A DNA stretch of 64,000 nt from Bradyrhizobium sp. 195 (GCF_023101665.1 NZ_CP082161.1:6572001-6636000); one strand, 5' to 3'. Counted from the first letter of the stretch, positions 17,151-25,011 are shown. The notes: generated by a model not told the origin, from the letters alone. Numbers and translations: made by a program.

Positions 17151-17357
17151 TGTAATAGCGCGATCGTTTATTCTCGACCCGTTCCATGAGGAATGGCCTG
17201 CCGCGGTTTGCACCCCGCGACAGGCCGCTGGCGATCGGATCGAGCCCACCCAGAGCAGTTTGTGGCTGCCCCGTAGCGTGATCGCGTCAGCACCTTCATC
17301 GGACCCGGATGGTTGCCGGAACAACTTGGTTCGCTTCACAAGGCAGGGTCGACGAAG
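17151..17357 (+). ncRNA. IS110 bridge RNA (seekRNA), both guide loops readable
   Basis: A 5' stem-loop is formed by 17196-17206 with 17215-17225. The target loop is closed by 17227-17236 pairing with 17280-17291 (GCTGGCGATC and GATCGC..CAGC). In it, GCCCACCC (17244-17251) equals the left target plus the first core base. CCGTAG (17271-17276) is the complement of the core and right target, CTACGG. The donor loop is closed by 17294-17306 with 17346-17357. In it, ATGGTTGC (17309-17316) equals the right end of the element, and ACAAG (17338-17342) is the complement of core plus left end, CTTGT. This is the IS621 arrangement. Exact RNA ends are inferred. Confidence 0.85.
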
Positions 17358-18305
17358 ATGACACAGACTAACATAACGACGGCCGGGATCGATACGTCCA
17401 AGGCTAAACTGGACATCGCGGTTCATGGTCGAACCGAACGCTGGCAGGTCGCCAATGCTTTACCGGGTTGGCGCGCTCTGGCAGCAAACCTGGCCAAGGC
17501 CGGCGTCACGCGGATCGGGATCGAGGCCACTGGCGGCTATGAACGTGGCGTGGTGGAGCATTTGCGATCGGCCGGTTTTACCGTGCTGTTGCTGCAGCCG
17601 CTTCAGGTCAAGGCCTTCGCCAAGGTCCATTTGCGCCGGGCCAAGAACGATGCGCTCGACGCCGTATTGATCGCCGCCTGTGCTGCGGCGCTCGATCCCC
17701 CTGAGATCGCGCCGGATCCGCGATTGACGGAATTGGCCGACTATCTGACCTTCCTTGAGCAGATCGAGGAAGATATCCGGCGCTTCAAGACGCGTCTCGA
17801 GCACATCGACGAGCCTGCGTTGCGACGCATCGTCAACAGCGACATCGCCCGGTTGAAGGCACGCAAGGCCGCGCAGATTCGTGACATTGCCAAGCGCCTT
17901 CGTGCCCACGACGCCCTAGCCATGCGGCTCAAGCTGGTGCTGAGCATTCCCGGCATCGGCGAGCGGACGGCGCTGGCGATCGTCATCCGCATGCCCGAAC
18001 TCGGACGCGTCAGCCGGGAGCAAGCCGCAGCCCTGGCCGGGCTGGCTCCCTTCGATTCCGACAGCGGACAGCACAGAGGACAGCGCAAGATCGCCGGAGG
18101 CCGCAGCCGCCTACGGCGCTCCCTGTTCGCCGCGGCCCTTCCAGCTGCCTTCCGCTGGAACAAGGCCTTGATCGCGCTCTATGCACGCCTCATGGCAAGG
18201 GGCAAAGTCCACAACGCAGCACTAATCGCCTGCGCCAGGAAACTCCTGATCTACGCCAATACTGTCGTACAACGCGGCACGCCCTGGACCGAAAAAGTCG
18301 CCTAG
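17358..18305 (+). CDS. IS110-family transposase (DEDD recombinase)
   Basis: 315 residues from the ATG at 17358. The N-terminal RuvC-like DEDD domain shows Asp 12 in GIDTSKAKLDIA, Glu in GIEATGGYE and the Asp pair in KNDALDA. The C-terminal Transposase_20 domain has PGIGERTALAI and the APFDSDSGQHRGQRKI segment that holds the catalytic serine of the family. It recombines circular donor and target DNA under guidance of the bridge RNA encoded just upstream. A longer in-frame start at 17313 would lie inside the donor loop and is rejected. The gene appears intact. Confidence 0.95.
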   Translation: MTQTNITTAGIDTSKAKLDIAVHGRTERWQVANALPGWRALAANLAKAGVTRIGIEATGGYERGVVEHLRSAGFTVLLLQPLQVKAFAKVHLRRAKNDALDAVLIAACAAALDPPEIAPDPRLTELADYLTFLEQIEEDIRRFKTRLEHIDEPALRRIVNSDIARLKARKAAQIRDIAKRLRAHDALAMRLKLVLSIPGIGERTALAIVIRMPELGRVSREQAAALAGLAPFDSDSGQHRGQRKIAGGRSRLRRSLFAAALPAAFRWNKALIALYARLMARGKVHNAALIACARKLLIYANTVVQRGTPWTEKVA

Positions 18306-18338
18306 CCTTTAATGGTTGCTACGGCACCTGTGTCGGCG

Positions 18339-18827
18339 TCACGCCGCCGACTTGCCTTCGAACGCGCGGCGCAACGCATCCACGTCGAGCTTCACCATCT
18401 TCATCATGGCCTGCATGGCGCGCGAGGCCGCGGCCCTGTCGGGGCTCGACAGGAACTCGAACATCACTTTCGGAACCACCTGCCAGGCGACGCCCCAGCG
18501 ATCCCTGAGCCAGCCGCACTGCTCTGCCTTGCCGCCATGGGCGAGGAAGGCGTCCCAAACACTGTCGACCTGGGCCTGATCGTCGCAATGGATCATCAGC
18601 GAAATTGCGTGGGTGTACTCCATCTTCATGCCGCCGTTGAGCGCGACCAGCGGCTGGCCGGCCACCGTGAACTCGACGACGAGCACGGAGCCTTCCTTGC
18701 CGGAGGGGTTGTCGGACACATTGCGCTGGACGTGCGTGACTGCCGAATTCGGCACGAGCGAGGTGTAGAACTTCGCGGCTTCCTCGGCATCGCCGTTGAA
18801 CCACATGCAGGGTACAAGCTTGGACAT
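18339..18827 (-). CDS. VOC family protein, PhnB-like
   Basis: 162 residues from an ATG with AGGAG upstream (18827). It has the PhnB/3-dmu-9-3-methyltransferase type signature: LVPCMWFNGDAEEAAKFYTSLVPNS at the N-terminus, SVLVVEFTVAGQPLVALNGG in the middle and CGWLRDRWGVAWQVVP near the C-terminus. It is a soluble cytoplasmic protein of the vicinal oxygen chelate fold; the substrate is unknown. A second VOC gene is encoded 41 bp upstream on the same strand, probably cotranscribed. Confidence 0.85.
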   Translation of the reverse strand: MSKLVPCMWFNGDAEEAAKFYTSLVPNSAVTHVQRNVSDNPSGKEGSVLVVEFTVAGQPLVALNGGMKMEYTHAISLMIHCDDQAQVDSVWDAFLAHGGKAEQCGWLRDRWGVAWQVVPKVMFEFLSSPDRAAASRAMQAMMKMVKLDVDALRRAFEGKSAA

Positions 18828-18868
18828 TGTGAGTGCTCCTCTTCGGTTGAGCGTTCGGAGGGCGGCGA

Positions 18869-19297
18869 TCAGGAATTTGCCATGGCGGGCTGCGGCGGGA
18901 CGGCCGCCATGTCCAGCCAGTTCACACCCCACATGTGGCCGTCCGGATCCTCGAAGCTACGGCCGTACATGAAGCTATACTCGTCCTTCGGGCTGGGATC
19001 GGCGACCCCGCCCGCCGCCTCGGCCTTGTCGACGATCGTGTCAACCTCGTTGCGGCTGTCGGCGGAAATGCAGAACAGCGCCTGGTTCGAGGTCTTTGCA
19101 TCCGCGATCGGCTTCGGCGTGAAGTGGCGGAATTTGTCGTGGGTCGTCAGCATCACGTAGATGGCCTCGGAAAAGACCATGCAGCTCGCCGTGTCGTCGG
19201 AAAATTGCGGGTTCCGAGTCGCACCGACCGCCTCATAGAAGGTGGTCGCGCGCTTGAGGTCGGTCACCGGCAGATTGAGGAAAATCATCCTGGGCAT
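18869..19297 (-). CDS. VOC family protein (glyoxalase/bleomycin-resistance type)
   Basis: 142 residues; the ATG at 19297 has AGGAG eight bases before it. The N-terminal MIFLNLPVTDLKRATTFYEAVGA and the C-terminal SFEDPDGHMWGVNWLDM are the two half-signatures of the glyoxalase/dioxygenase superfamily; the central FTPKPIADAKTSNQALFCISADS links them. The reaction is unknown. It lies upstream of and parallel to the PhnB-like gene. Confidence 0.85.
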   Translation of the reverse strand: MPRMIFLNLPVTDLKRATTFYEAVGATRNPQFSDDTASCMVFSEAIYVMLTTHDKFRHFTPKPIADAKTSNQALFCISADSRNEVDTIVDKAEAAGGVADPSPKDEYSFMYGRSFEDPDGHMWGVNWLDMAAVPPQPAMANS

Positions 19298-19415
19298 CGG
19301 AGGCTCCTTGGGCGGGTTCTGCCCAAGGACGGACGGGGCGGCAGCCATCCGACACCGCCTCCGAATATTTTTTCTGCCGGCTCTGCCGCGCAGAACCGGC
19401 GGGGATCGTCAGACC

Positions 19416-19928
19416 CTACTTCTTCTCGTTCGGATCCCGGTGAATGGGATCGACCCACAGCACCGTTTCGGGCTTCTCGACCGGCTTGATGTCGAGGTTG
19501 ATCGCCACCGCCTCGCCATCGCTGCGCACCAGTACGCATTCCAGCACCTCGTCGGGACTGGCGTTGATCTCCTGGTGCGGCACGTAAGGCGGGACGAAAA
19601 TGAAATCGCCGGGGCCTGCCTCCGCGGTGAATTGCAGGCTCTCGCCCCAGCGCATCCGCGCCTTGCCCTTCACGACATAGATGACGCTTTCGAGATGACC
19701 GTGATGATGGGCGCCGGTCTTGGCATCCGGCTTGATGCTGACGGTGCCCGCCCACAATTTCTGTGCGCCGACGCGCGCGAAATTGATCGCGGCCGCGCGG
19801 TCCATGCCTGCCGTCGAGGGCACGTTGGTGTCGAGCTGGTTGCCGGGAACGACGCGCACGCCGTCATGTTTCCAGCGATCGTCGTGATCGTGGTCATGGT
19901 GGGAATGCGAATGATCATGGCCGGTCAT
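19416..19928 (-). CDS. Cupin-domain protein with His/Asp-rich N-terminus
   Basis: 170 residues from the ATG at 19928. The first 17 residues are almost only His, Asp and Ser (HDHSHSHHDHDHDD), a likely metal-binding tail. A cupin domain follows, with motif 1 GAHHHGHLESVIYVVKGKARMRWG and motif 2 GDFIFVPPYVPHQE. The expected metal-binding His and Glu residues are present. It is a soluble cytoplasmic protein of unknown reaction. It is divergent from csbD across a 128-bp intergenic region. Confidence 0.85.
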   Translation of the reverse strand: MTGHDHSHSHHDHDHDDRWKHDGVRVVPGNQLDTNVPSTAGMDRAAAINFARVGAQKLWAGTVSIKPDAKTGAHHHGHLESVIYVVKGKARMRWGESLQFTAEAGPGDFIFVPPYVPHQEINASPDEVLECVLVRSDGEAVAINLDIKPVEKPETVLWVDPIHRDPNEKK

Positions 19929-20000
19929 GGGACTTGCTTTCTGTTGGTTCCGTGCGCGGCAAACTAACCCGAAGCTGCGCCCGCGAGCCATAGCAAAATC

Positions 20001-20025
20001 GGAACCCTCGTAGCCGCGGGACGTT
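20001..20025 (+). promoter_or_regulatory. EcfG-type (general stress response) promoter of csbD
   Basis: GGAAC at 20001-20005, a 16-base spacer and CGTT at 20022-20025 match the EcfG sigma-factor promoter used by the PhyR-NepR-EcfG general stress response in Bradyrhizobium and relatives. It ends 31 bp before the csbD start codon. CsbD homologues are classical stress-induced genes, which supports the call. Confidence 0.75.
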
Positions 20026-20056
20026 GGCTTTGCGAACCAAGTGAAAGGAGAGTTTC

Positions 20057-20275
20057 ATGGGTAGCACGACCGACAAGATCAAGGGCAACGCCAACGAAGC
20101 CATCGGCAAGGCCAAGCAAGGCATCGGTGAAGCCACCGGTTCCGACCGCATGAAGGGCGAAGGCGCAGTTCAGGAAGTGAAGGGCAAGGGCCAGCAGGCC
20201 ATGGGCGATGCCAAGGACGCCGCGAAGGAAGCGATGGATCGCGCCGCGGCAGCCGCAAAGCGCGCGACGGAGTGA
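20057..20275 (+). CDS. csbD: CsbD family stress protein
   Basis: 72 residues, the usual size. It has the CsbD signature: [43 protein letters not shown]. Charged and helical, with Ala/Lys-rich C-terminus; cytoplasmic, of unknown biochemical role but typically one of the most strongly stress-induced transcripts. AAGGAG stands 7 bases before the ATG. An EcfG-type promoter lies upstream and a textbook terminator downstream, so it is a monocistronic unit. Confidence 0.93.
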   Translation: MGSTTDKIKGNANEAIGKAKQGIGEATGSDRMKGEGAVQEVKGKGQQAMGDAKDAAKEAMDRAAAAAKRATE

Positions 20276-20299
20276 CGCGCGAGCAAGCTTGAGAACGAA

Positions 20300-20326
20300 A
20301 AGACCGGCCGAAAGGCCGGTCTTTTT
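20300..20326 (+). terminator. Intrinsic terminator of csbD
   Basis: A 10-bp stem AAGACCGGCC/GGCCGGTCTT with a GAAA tetraloop is followed by a T-run, 25 bp after the csbD stop codon. Confidence 0.9.
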
Positions 20327-20346
20327 GTTTGCGCTCTCGTGGCACC

Positions 20347-20427
20347 GTCATTCCGGGGCGGTGCGAGAGCACCGAACCCGGAATCTCGAGATTCCGGGTC
20401 TGGTCCTTCGGACCATCCCGGAATGAC
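20347..20427. repeat. Palindromic intergenic repeat, family D (GTCATTCCGGG arms)
   Basis: The arms GTCATTCCGGGG and CCCGGAATGAC enclose GAACCCGGAATCTCGAGATTCCGGGTCTGG, itself palindromic. It lies between csbD and the convergent FKBP gene. Units of this type are frequent in alphaproteobacteria (recalled). Confidence 0.8.
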
Positions 20428-20437
20428 GGCTACGCCG

Positions 20438-20902
20438 TCACTTCACCGCGAGCAATTCCACGTCGAACATCAGCGTTGCGTTCGGCGGGATCACGCCGCC
20501 GGCACCGCGGGCGCCGTAGCCGAGTTGCGGCGGGATGATCAGCGTGCGCTTGCCGCCAACCTTCATGGAGGCAACGCCCTCGTCCCAGCCGGCGATGACG
20601 CGGCCCTTGCCGATGGGGAATTCGAACGGCTCCTTGCGATCGACGGAGCTATCGAATTTCTTGCCCTTCTGGCCGTTCTCATAGAGCCAGCCGGTATAGT
20701 GCATCACGCAGATCTGGCCGGCCTGGGGCGAAGCACCGGTGCCGACGGTGGAATCGATGATCTGCAAGCCTGAAGCTGTGGTCATGGTCTTTCCTGCGGT
20801 CTGGGCCGAGGCCGTGGTGGAAACGAAATGCGACACGCCTGCGATCACCGTGATCGCGAGTGCCGACATCAGGGTGAGGAGCGCGCGCTGGAAACGCTGC
20901 AT
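20438..20902 (-). CDS. FKBP-type peptidyl-prolyl cis-trans isomerase, exported
   Basis: 154 residues. A signal peptide covers about residues 1-34 (ending ASA), then a single FKBP domain with VMHYTGWLYENGQKGKKFDSS, FPIGKGRVIAGWDEG and PPQLGYGARGAGGVIPPNATLMFDVELL; the active-site Tyr, Phe, Asp, Trp and terminal Phe are present. It should catalyse proline isomerisation in periplasmic protein folding. Its ribosome site lies in the 3' arm of a hairpin (20907-20931). Confidence 0.92.
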   Translation of the reverse strand: MQRFQRALLTLMSALAITVIAGVSHFVSTTASAQTAGKTMTTASGLQIIDSTVGTGASPQAGQICVMHYTGWLYENGQKGKKFDSSVDRKEPFEFPIGKGRVIAGWDEGVASMKVGGKRTLIIPPQLGYGARGAGGVIPPNATLMFDVELLAVK

Positions 20903-20906
20903 AAGG

Positions 20907-20931
20907 CACCTTCCGTTTGAGGCGGAAGGTG
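20907..20931 (-). promoter_or_regulatory. Hairpin covering the FKBP ribosome binding site
   Basis: The arms CACCTTCCG and CGGAAGGTG (9 bp, 7-base loop) lie 5 bases before the FKBP start codon. On the minus strand the second arm contains GGAAGG, the ribosome site. It could serve as a terminator for paoC, but there is no T-run, so an RNA switch or thermometer is possible. Confidence 0.45.
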
Positions 20932-20962
20932 TCTAGCGCAACGCGGGTAGGGTTTCCACCCC

Positions 20963-23251
20963 TCAGACCTCGATATTTTCCAGCCGGACCGGGAGCTTGC
21001 GGATGCGCTGGCCGGTGGCGTGGTGGATCGCGTTGCAGATCGCAGCATTGGTGCCGACATTGGCGAGTTCGCCGAGTCCTTTGACGCCTGCCGGGTTGAT
21101 ATGATCGTCCTGCTCGGAGAGCATGATCACCTCGACGCCCGGGACGTCCGCATTCACCGGCACGAGGTAGTCGGCAAGATTGTCGTTGACGTAGCGCGCA
21201 TTGCGCTCGTCGATTTCCGTCGCCTCCAGCATCGCCGAAGACATGCCCCAGATCAGGCCGCCCATCAGCTGGCTGCGCGCCGTGCGCGGGTTCATGATGC
21301 GGCCGCCGGCGAAGGCCCCGACCAGGCGGGGGCAGCGAATCTCGTGCGTGAAGCGGTTGACGCGGACCTCAACGAACTCCGCGCCGAAGGCATAGGCAAT
21401 TTGGTCCTTCATCTGGTGGCCACCGACCAACCGGACTTGCCCGCTGTGCATGGCCTTGAACGAATCGAGCGGCGCACCTTCCGGCTTCCACTCGCCATAT
21501 TCCTCGACCACGCCGACGCCGAGGGCATCGAACGCCTTCTCGATATCGAGCGGACGATCGCTCTTGGCGGCTCGGGTCGCCGGCGCCTGGCTGATGCCGA
21601 CGGTCTCTTTGGCCTTGTCTGTGAGGCTGTCAGGCATCATTGCCTTGAACAGGCGCTGGCGAATCTGATCGCACACCATCATCACCGCCGAGCAGGTGCT
21701 CGCGGTCGAGTTCGATCCGCCGGCAACCGGTGCCGGTGGCAGATCGCTGTCACCCATGAAGACGGCGACTTTCTCGAGGGGCACGCCGAGCCGCTCGGCC
21801 GCGGTCTGGGCGATCACCGTGTAGGCACCGGTGCCGATCTCGTGACCGGCAATCTCGACACGGGTCCGGCCGTCACGCTGCAGGCGCACGCGCGCGGCAG
21901 ACGGCGCCATCTGCGTCGGATAGCAGGTGGCGGCACAGCCATAGCCGATCAGCCAGTCGCCGTCCGACATCGATTTCGGCTGCGGCGAGCGCTGCGCCCA
22001 GCCGAACGCCTTGGCGGCCTCGTCGAAACAGGCCATCAGCGAGCGCGAAGTATAGGGCTTGCCGCCGATCGGCTCGACGGTGGTATCGTTGATGCGGCGA
22101 AGCTCGACCGGATCCATGTTCAGCTTCAACGCGAGCTCATCCATCGCGCTCTCCAGCGCGAACAGATACGGCACCTCCGGCGGCGAGCGCATGAAGCCGG
22201 GGGTGTTGCGATCGGCGCGCACGATCGAGACGAGGCTGGCGACGTTCGGACAGGCATAAAGCCGCGTCGTCGTCTTGGTGCCGCCGACGCAATAGGCGTC
22301 GGGACGCGAGGAGACTTCAGCCCCCTCATGCCTCAAAGCGAGCAGCTTGCCGTCCCGGCTGGCGCCAAGCTTGATCTCGTGCCGAGTCTCGGCGCGATGC
22401 GTCGTGATGGTAAACCCCTGGTCGCGGGTCGGGACCAGCTTGATCGGTCGGTTCAAGCGCTTGGCAATGCCCGCGATGATGGCGGTCCGCGGCGTCATCG
22501 AGCCGCGCGAACCAAAACCGCCGCCAACATAGGGATTGACCACGCGCACCTTGTCGGCGTCGATGCCGAGCTGCTCGGCAACGCCGTTCTTCAGGCCGTA
22601 GACGAACTGGCTACCCTCATAGATGACGAGGTTGCCGCCCATCCACACGCAGCTGGTCGAGAACAGCTCCATCGGATTGTGATGCTGCGTCGGCGTCTCG
22701 TAGGAGGCGGTTACCTTGACCTCGGCCGCGTCGAACGCCTTGGCGAAATCGCCGACCTCGGGGTCTTCCTTGAACTGGGCACTCTGCCCCTTCGCGGCTG
22801 CCGTGGTTGTCCCGGGCGAGTCGAACGTGGCACTCGGTGCGGTGGCGGTGTAGCTGACTTTGACCCGGTTGGCCGCCTCGCGCGCGGCCTCATAACTTTC
22901 CGCGACGACGACAGCGATGATCTGGCCGTCATGGGCGATATCGGCCGACTTCAGCGGCTGGATCGTCGTGCCCGCATAACCGCCATTGCTGAACAGCTTC
23001 GACTCCTTCAGCTTCGGTGCGTTCTCGTGGGTGACGATATCAATCACGCCGCGGACACGCTTGGCGCCATCGAGATCGAAACCGTCGATGCGCCCCCTGG
23101 CAATCGCACTGGTGACCAGGAATGCATAAGCCGGATTGTCCAGCGGCATGTCGGAGGCGTAGGTCGCGCGCCCCGTGACTTTTGCGGCAGCATCATAGCG
23201 CGGCACCGGCTTGCCCATATTCACCTTCGGCTCGGGAGCTGCAGCGGTCAT
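20963..23251 (-). CDS. paoC: PaoC-type aldehyde oxidoreductase, molybdopterin-binding subunit
   Basis: 762 residues, close to E. coli PaoC (732). It is the large molybdenum-cofactor subunit of the xanthine dehydrogenase family. The first domain includes KVTGRATYASDMP; the cofactor-binding half has GGGFGSRG and GHEIGTGAYTVIAQ. Near the C-terminus KGLGELANVG holds the Glu expected to activate the metal-bound hydroxyl. It overlaps paoB by 4 bases (ATGA). By homology it oxidises aldehydes in the periplasm, exported in complex with the Tat-carrying PaoA. Confidence 0.88.
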   Translation of the reverse strand: MTAAAPEPKVNMGKPVPRYDAAAKVTGRATYASDMPLDNPAYAFLVTSAIARGRIDGFDLDGAKRVRGVIDIVTHENAPKLKESKLFSNGGYAGTTIQPLKSADIAHDGQIIAVVVAESYEAAREAANRVKVSYTATAPSATFDSPGTTTAAAKGQSAQFKEDPEVGDFAKAFDAAEVKVTASYETPTQHHNPMELFSTSCVWMGGNLVIYEGSQFVYGLKNGVAEQLGIDADKVRVVNPYVGGGFGSRGSMTPRTAIIAGIAKRLNRPIKLVPTRDQGFTITTHRAETRHEIKLGASRDGKLLALRHEGAEVSSRPDAYCVGGTKTTTRLYACPNVASLVSIVRADRNTPGFMRSPPEVPYLFALESAMDELALKLNMDPVELRRINDTTVEPIGGKPYTSRSLMACFDEAAKAFGWAQRSPQPKSMSDGDWLIGYGCAATCYPTQMAPSAARVRLQRDGRTRVEIAGHEIGTGAYTVIAQTAAERLGVPLEKVAVFMGDSDLPPAPVAGGSNSTASTCSAVMMVCDQIRQRLFKAMMPDSLTDKAKETVGISQAPATRAAKSDRPLDIEKAFDALGVGVVEEYGEWKPEGAPLDSFKAMHSGQVRLVGGHQMKDQIAYAFGAEFVEVRVNRFTHEIRCPRLVGAFAGGRIMNPRTARSQLMGGLIWGMSSAMLEATEIDERNARYVNDNLADYLVPVNADVPGVEVIMLSEQDDHINPAGVKGLGELANVGTNAAICNAIHHATGQRIRKLPVRLENIEV

Positions 23252-24270
23252 GATCGGATCTCCATCGTTACGGCCTGCTGGAGCGCGCGCGCCACTACGC
23301 GCTTGCCGAGCGCGATCTTGAAGCTGTTGTGCCGACGGCCCTTGGCGTCTGCGAAGGCGGCATCCGCGACGCGCTGCGCCAGGCCGTCATCGAACTTCTG
23401 CCCCTTCAACACTGCCTCCGCCTCTCGCGCGCGCCAGGGCACGGTGGCGACGCCGCCAAGGGCGATCCGCACGTCCCTGATTGTGCCCTCTTGTACGTCG
23501 AGCGCGACCGCAGCCGACGACAGCGCGAACTCATAGGATTGCCGGTCGCGCGCCTTCAGGTACACCGAACGCGGCCAGCGGCCGGAGATGGAGAAGGCCG
23601 AGATCAGCTCGCCCGGCCGAAGCGTCGTCTCGATGTCGGGCGTATTGCCGGGCGCCTTGTGTAACTCTGCGAACGGCATTTTGCGCGTGCCGGATCTGCC
23701 GGTGATCTCGACCATGGCGTCGAGCGCGATCAGGGCCTGGGCAAAATCGCCGGGATAGGTCGCAATGCATTGATCGGAGGCGCCGAGCACGGCATGCATG
23801 CGGTTGACGCCGTCCATGGCGGCACAGCCGGAGCCGGGATTGCGCTTGTTGCAATTCCCATAGGAGACATCGCGGAAATAGCTGCAACGCGTCCGCTGCA
23901 TCACGTTGCCGCCGAGCGTCGCCATATTGCGCAGCTGGGCGCTCGCGGCGAGCTTCAGCGAATTTGCGATCACCGGGTAGTGGCGCTGGATCTCCTCATG
24001 CGCGGCGACATCCGACATCTTCGCGAGCGCGCCGAGGCGGAGGCCGTCGCCCTTGGGCTCGATTGCCGACCAACCGTCCGCAAGCGGATTGATATCGACG
24101 ACCGAGGTCGGCCGCATCACGTCGAGCTTCATCAAGTCGATCAACGTGGTGCCGCCCGCAAGCGGCTGCGCTGCAGCCTTGGTCAACGCATCGTTCGACG
24201 CCGCGGCGGCGCTGAGCGCCTGCAGGGCCACGGTCGGATCTGTTGCCCTTTGATACGAGAAAGGTCGCAT
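23248..24270 (-). CDS. paoB: PaoB-type FAD-binding subunit
   Basis: 340 residues. It is the FAD domain of the xanthine dehydrogenase family, with AGGTTLIDLMKLDVMRP for the FAD and NMATLGGNVMQRTRC. The cysteine-rich insert RCSYFRDVSYGNCNKRNPGSGC followed by SDQCIATYPGDF closely resembles the loop that binds an extra [4Fe-4S] cluster in E. coli PaoB. It should relay electrons between the molybdenum and iron-sulfur subunits. The start is 4 bases after paoA. Confidence 0.88.
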   Translation of the reverse strand: MRPFSYQRATDPTVALQALSAAAASNDALTKAAAQPLAGGTTLIDLMKLDVMRPTSVVDINPLADGWSAIEPKGDGLRLGALAKMSDVAAHEEIQRHYPVIANSLKLAASAQLRNMATLGGNVMQRTRCSYFRDVSYGNCNKRNPGSGCAAMDGVNRMHAVLGASDQCIATYPGDFAQALIALDAMVEITGRSGTRKMPFAELHKAPGNTPDIETTLRPGELISAFSISGRWPRSVYLKARDRQSYEFALSSAAVALDVQEGTIRDVRIALGGVATVPWRAREAEAVLKGQKFDDGLAQRVADAAFADAKGRRHNSFKIALGKRVVARALQQAVTMEIRS

Positions 24271-24274
24271 GCGT

Positions 24275-24889
24275 CTAGCCTTTCATGATCTCGGGCGCGG
24301 CCTGCTTCACGGCCGCAACGATGTTGGGATAGGCAGCGCAGCGGCAGATGTTGCCGCTCATATATTCGCGGATGTCGGCCTCGCTCCCCGCATGCCCCTC
24401 CTTGACGCAGGCCACGGCTGACATGATCTGGCCGGGCGTACAGTAGCCGCATTGGAATGCATCGTTGTCCACAAAGGCCTGCTGCATCGGATGCAGGCGG
24501 TCGTCGGTGGCGAGGCCCTCGATCGTCGTGATCTCCTGCCCTTCCGCGGCGAGTGCGAGCGTGAGACACGACACCACCCGCCGGTCGTCGATCAGCACGG
24601 TGCAGGCGCCGCACTGGCCATGGTCGCATCCCTTCTTGCTGCCGGTGAGCTTGAGATGTTCGCGCAGCGCGTCGAGCACCGTGGTGCGGGCATCAATGCT
24701 CAGGCGCTTGTCCTTGCCGTTGACCCGAAGGGTGACGTCGACGGGAAGCGACGGATCCTGTGCGACCGGGGCCCTGGCCTCCTCTGCGGCGGCGCGCGCC
24801 GTCATCGGGACGAGCGCACTGCCAGCGGCGCCGGCCATGAAGGCGCGCCGATCGAATGCTGATTGCCTGGAACTTGATTTGTCGGACAT
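24275..24889 (-). CDS. paoA: PaoA-type [2Fe-2S] subunit with Tat signal
   Basis: 204 residues from the ATG at 24889, which has GGAGG 5 bases upstream. A twin-arginine signal (FDRRAFMAGAAGSALVP) occupies about residues 10-35. The ferredoxin domain has CDHGQCGACTVLIDDRRVVSC for the first cluster, and the C-terminal domain has CGYCTPGQ and CRC for the second. It is the electron-transfer subunit that probably carries the whole paoABC complex to the periplasm. First gene of the operon. Confidence 0.9.
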   Translation of the reverse strand: MSDKSSSRQSAFDRRAFMAGAAGSALVPMTARAAAEEARAPVAQDPSLPVDVTLRVNGKDKRLSIDARTTVLDALREHLKLTGSKKGCDHGQCGACTVLIDDRRVVSCLTLALAAEGQEITTIEGLATDDRLHPMQQAFVDNDAFQCGYCTPGQIMSAVACVKEGHAGSEADIREYMSGNICRCAAYPNIVAAVKQAAPEIMKG

Positions 24890-24979
24890 CGACGCCTCCG
24901 CCGCTTCTTGCCAAGCAGCGCACGCCTGCACCGCCCATCGCCCCTTAACCTGAAGCGATGAGCTCCGTTCCGAACGAGA

Positions 24980-25011
24980 AAGGGCGATGCAGAAATTGCC
25001 GCATCGCCCTT
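24980..25011 (-). terminator. Terminator downstream of gamma-glutamyltransferase
   Basis: An 11-bp stem AAGGGCGATGC/GCATCGCCCTT with a 10-base loop lies 44 bp past the ggt stop. On the minus strand it is followed by TTCTCGTT, a short U-rich stretch. Confidence 0.65.

Larger units (their letters stand above)
17151..18320 (+). mobile_element. IS110-family insertion sequence, complete, CT core
   Basis: 1170 bp. The boundaries follow from comparing the split repeat with intact copies in this window. The left flank ends GCCCACC plus CT (17149-17150) and the right end carries ATGGTTG plus CT (18319-18320), followed by ACGG. There are no terminal inverted repeats and one CT is shared, as expected for IS110. 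About 200 bp of non-coding DNA precedes a single DEDD transposase and only 15 bp follow it. Confidence 0.9.
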
